Origin: Jejuia sp. UBA6058
Lineage (GTDB): Bacteria; Bacteroidota; Bacteroidia; Flavobacteriales; Flavobacteriaceae
DNA length: 64,000 nt
Direction of reading: 5' to 3'
NCBI GenBank assembly: GCA_002428965.1
Contig: DIYI01000019.1
Coordinates: 1 to 64,000, forward strand
In this document: piece by piece, positions 61,929 through 64,000 of the stretch
Layout: each line of letters begins with the position of its first letter
How positions within the stretch are numbered: the stretch's first letter is position 1
The notes under the pieces: model-generated
The model's database searches: none
The model's input: only the letters and a program-made list of their open reading frames with translations
What the model was told of the DNA's origin: nothing
Program-made: the position numbers and the translations under genes

Positions 61929-64000
61929 TTAAACTTCATCATCAATTAAAATCTCTAAAATCTGGATAGCTGCCTCACTAATTTTTGTGCCGGGGCCAAA
62001 AACAGCTACAGCGCCAGCATCAAATAAATACTGATAGTCTTGCTTTGGAATTACACCGCCTACAATTACCATAATATCATCACGACCATAGTTTTTTAAT
62101 TCTTTAATAACTTGAGGTACTAATGTTTTATGACCAGCCGCTTGAGAAGATATACCTAAAATATGTACATCATTTTCAACTGCTTGTTTCGCTGCTTCTT
62201 TAGGGGTTTGGAATAGCGGTCCGATATCCACGTCAAAACCGATGTCGGCATAAGCGGTTGCAACAATTTTTGCACCACGATCATGTCCATCTTGCCCCAT
62301 TTTTGCAATCATAATACGAGGTCTACGTCCATCTTGATCTGCAAAAATATCTGCCAGTTCTTGGGCCTTTTTAAAAGATTCGTCGTTTTCTATTGCTTTA
62401 CTATACACACCTGAGAATGATTTTATTTGTGCCTTATGTCTTCCAAATTTTAATTCAAGCGCATCACTAATTTCACCTAAAGTTGCTCTAGCCTTTGCTG
62501 CTTCAATAGCTAAAGCTAACAAATTTTCCTTTCCTGTTTTAGCAGCTTCAGTTAATTTAGATAATGTCTTTTTAACTTCTAAATTATTTCTTGAAGATTT
62601 AATGTTATTCAATCGTTCAATTTGTGCCTTTCTTACTGTTTGATTATCCACCTCTAAAGTAGAAATAGCATCCTCTTTTTCTAGTACATACTTATTTACC
62701 CCAACAATAATATCTTGACCAGAATCTATTCGTGCTTGTTTTCTTGCAGCCGCCTCCTCAATTCTAATTTTAGGAATACCAGCTTCAATAGCTTTTGTCA
62801 TTCCACCTAAATCTTCAATTTCTTGAATTAGAGCCCAAGCTTTGTTAGCAATATCGTGCGTTAGTTTTTCAACATAGTAGCTTCCAGCCCAAGGATCTAC
62901 TGTTTTGGTTATTTTAGTTTCTTCTTGAAGATATATTTGTGTGTTTCTTGCTATTCTTGCAGAAAAATCGGTTGGTAATGCAATAGCTTCATCTAAAGCA
63001 TTGGTATGCAAGCTTTGTGTGCCGCCAAAAGCAGCCGCAGTAGCTTCAATGGTTGTGCGCGCTATATTATTAAAAGGGTCTTGCTCTGTTAAACTCCAAC
63101 CAGATGTTTGGCAATGGGTGCGTAATGCTAAAGATTTGAGGTTTTTGGGGTTAAACTGTTTTACAATTTTAGCCCAAATCATTCTCGCTGATCGCATTTT
63201 AGCAATTTCCATAAAATGATTCATGCCAATGGCCCAGAAAAAAGATAGGCGCGGGGCGAAAGCATCAATATCTAAACCCGAATTAATACCAGTTCTTAAA
63301 TATTCTAAACCGTCGGCTAGGGTGTAGGCTAATTCTATATCGCACGTAGCCCCTGCTTCTTGCATATGATATCCAGAAATGCTTATGCTATTAAACTTTG
63401 GCATATGCTTACTGGTGTATTTAAAAATATCTGAAATTATTTTTATGGAAGGTGTAGGTGGGTAGATGTATGTATTACGCACCATAAACTCTTTTAAAAT
63501 ATCATTTTGAATTGTTCCTGAAAGTTTTTCAGATGATACACCTTGTTCTTCTGCAGCAACAATGAAAAATGCCATAATGGGTAATACGGCGCCATTCATT
63601 GTCATAGAAACTGACATTTTATTCAACGGGATTTGGTTGAAAAGGATTTTCATATCCTCAACCGAATCTATGGCTACGCCTGCTTTACCAACATCTCCAA
63701 CTACACGTTCATGGTCTGAATCATAACCACGGTGAGTGGGTAAATCGAACGCTACAGATAATCCTTTTTGTCCAGCGGCTAAATTTCTTCTGTAAAACGC
63801 ATTACTGTCTTCAGCGGTACTAAACCCAGCATATTGCCTAATCGTCCAAGGTCTCCTAACATACATGGTGCTGTAAGGACCTCTTAAATAAGGCGGAATA
63901 CCAGCGGCAAAATTTAAGTGCTTTACTTCTTTTAAGTCATTTTCGGAATAGGAGGATTTAATACTAATATTTTCAGCTGTATCAAAAACTGTGGCCTGAG
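61929..64000 (-). CDS. scpA: Methylmalonyl-CoA mutase, large subunit (partial at window edge)
   Basis: AdoCbl-dependent mutase converting succinyl-CoA and methylmalonyl-CoA. The frame stays open beyond the window end at 64000: residues before the internal Met of the MYVRRPWTIRQ region continue as KHLNFAAGIPPYLRGPYST and further upstream, so the start is outside. The substrate-binding part has SVSMTMNGAVLP and RTHCQTSGWSLT; the C-terminal B12-binding domain has GQDGHDRGAK, whose His ligates cobalt. Identification is certain; the N-terminus is missing. Confidence 0.95.
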   Translation of the reverse strand, partial: QATVFDTAENISIKSSYSENDLKEVKHLNFAAGIPPYLRGPYSTMYVRRPWTIRQYAGFSTAEDSNAFYRRNLAAGQKGLSVAFDLPTHRGYDSDHERVVGDVGKAGVAIDSVEDMKILFNQIPLNKMSVSMTMNGAVLPIMAFFIVAAEEQGVSSEKLSGTIQNDILKEFMVRNTYIYPPTPSIKIISDIFKYTSKHMPKFNSISISGYHMQEAGATCDIELAYTLADGLEYLRTGINSGLDIDAFAPRLSFFWAIGMNHFMEIAKMRSARMIWAKIVKQFNPKNLKSLALRTHCQTSGWSLTEQDPFNNIARTTIEATAAAFGGTQSLHTNALDEAIALPTDFSARIARNTQIYLQEETKITKTVDPWAGSYYVEKLTHDIANKAWALIQEIEDLGGMTKAIEAGIPKIRIEEAAARKQARIDSGQDIIVGVNKYVLEKEDAISTLEVDNQTVRKAQIERLNNIKSSRNNLEVKKTLSKLTEAAKTGKENLLALAIEAAKARATLGEISDALELKFGRHKAQIKSFSGVYSKAIENDESFKKAQELADIFADQDGRRPRIMIAKMGQDGHDRGAKIVATAYADIGFDVDIGPLFQTPKEAAKQAVENDVHILGISSQAAGHKTLVPQVIKELKNYGRDDIMVIVGGVIPKQDYQYLFDAGAVAVFGPGTKISEAAIQILEILIDDEV

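Noticed and set aside
1..64000. CRISPR arrays, prophage, IS transposases, tRNA and rRNA genes
   Set aside because: I looked for regularly spaced repeats, integrase or transposase motifs and cloverleaf-like or rRNA-like stretches and found none that I could support.

Overview
This window comes from an AT-rich Bacteroidota chromosome, almost certainly a member of the Flavobacteriaceae. The evidence is the gliding lipoprotein gene gldI, fused secDF, DUF2911, DUF5683 and WbqC family genes, an AdoCbl methylmalonyl-CoA mutase, two TonB-type beta-barrel receptors, two membrane-anchored AraC regulators, and many Bacteroidota-type promoters (TAnnTTTG, sometimes with an upstream TTG). No tRNA, rRNA, CRISPR, prophage or IS transposase was seen. 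Most of the window is a conserved housekeeping backbone.

Layout. 1-3.0 kb: end of an unidentified gene, ffh, a four-helix-bundle gene embedded in CAGT-type repeats, and folD. 3.0-9.7 kb: minus-strand genes (secreted protein, LytTR regulator, rluF, alpha/beta hydrolase, cupin, YitT, lipoprotein, HerA-like ATPase). 9.8-12.9 kb: queE, DUF2911, DUF202 and small envelope genes, with two families of interspersed repeats. 13-18.1 kb: the gatC-gatA-gatB::aspS operon. 18.3-27 kb: repeat, lipoprotein, AraC regulator, porin-like protein, gyrB, oxidoreductase and an outer-membrane-type protein. 27-34.4 kb: mdh, a SecDF-linked membrane protein, secDF and a receptor. 34.4-39.8 kb: CIA30, SGNH hydrolase, DUF192, lgt, cyclophilin-FKBP, gldI and nrnA. 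39.9-49.3 kb: ndk, csp, DUF721, recF, TPR protein, ribH, two small membrane proteins, mutL, two rhomboids and an EEP protein. 49.3-55.1 kb: parA-parB-DUF5683-dapB-lepB-WbqC-DUF6122 on the minus strand. 55.3-64 kb: M16 peptidase, receptor with adjacent AraC regulator, and scpA running off the window.

The most interesting system is at 12.97-18.15 kb. GatB and a bacterial-type aspartyl-tRNA synthetase are one continuous 1112-residue protein. It is preceded by gatA and a diverged gatC, so all parts needed to make Asn-tRNA(Asn) from Asp and tRNA(Asn) lie in one operon, with the enzyme that mischarges the tRNA fused to the amidotransferase. Upstream is a complete classical attenuator: a TATATTTG promoter, a 15-codon leader peptide with nine Asn codons (seven in a row), a hairpin overlapping its stop codon, an antiterminator segment, and a strong terminator just before gatC. 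The simplest reading is ribosome-mediated attenuation of the Asn-transamidation operon by its own product, Asn-tRNA. The AspRS half carries His at a position where discriminating enzymes that I recall carry Leu, consistent with a relaxed (non-discriminating) synthetase.

Other points worth a look: a small protein before secDF that resembles the SecD periplasmic head; a 21-bp-phased repeat array between an AraC regulator and the receptor next to it; a MutL lacking the endonuclease motifs; two dispersed hairpin repeats; and a promoter subclass with GCGC directly after the -7 box.
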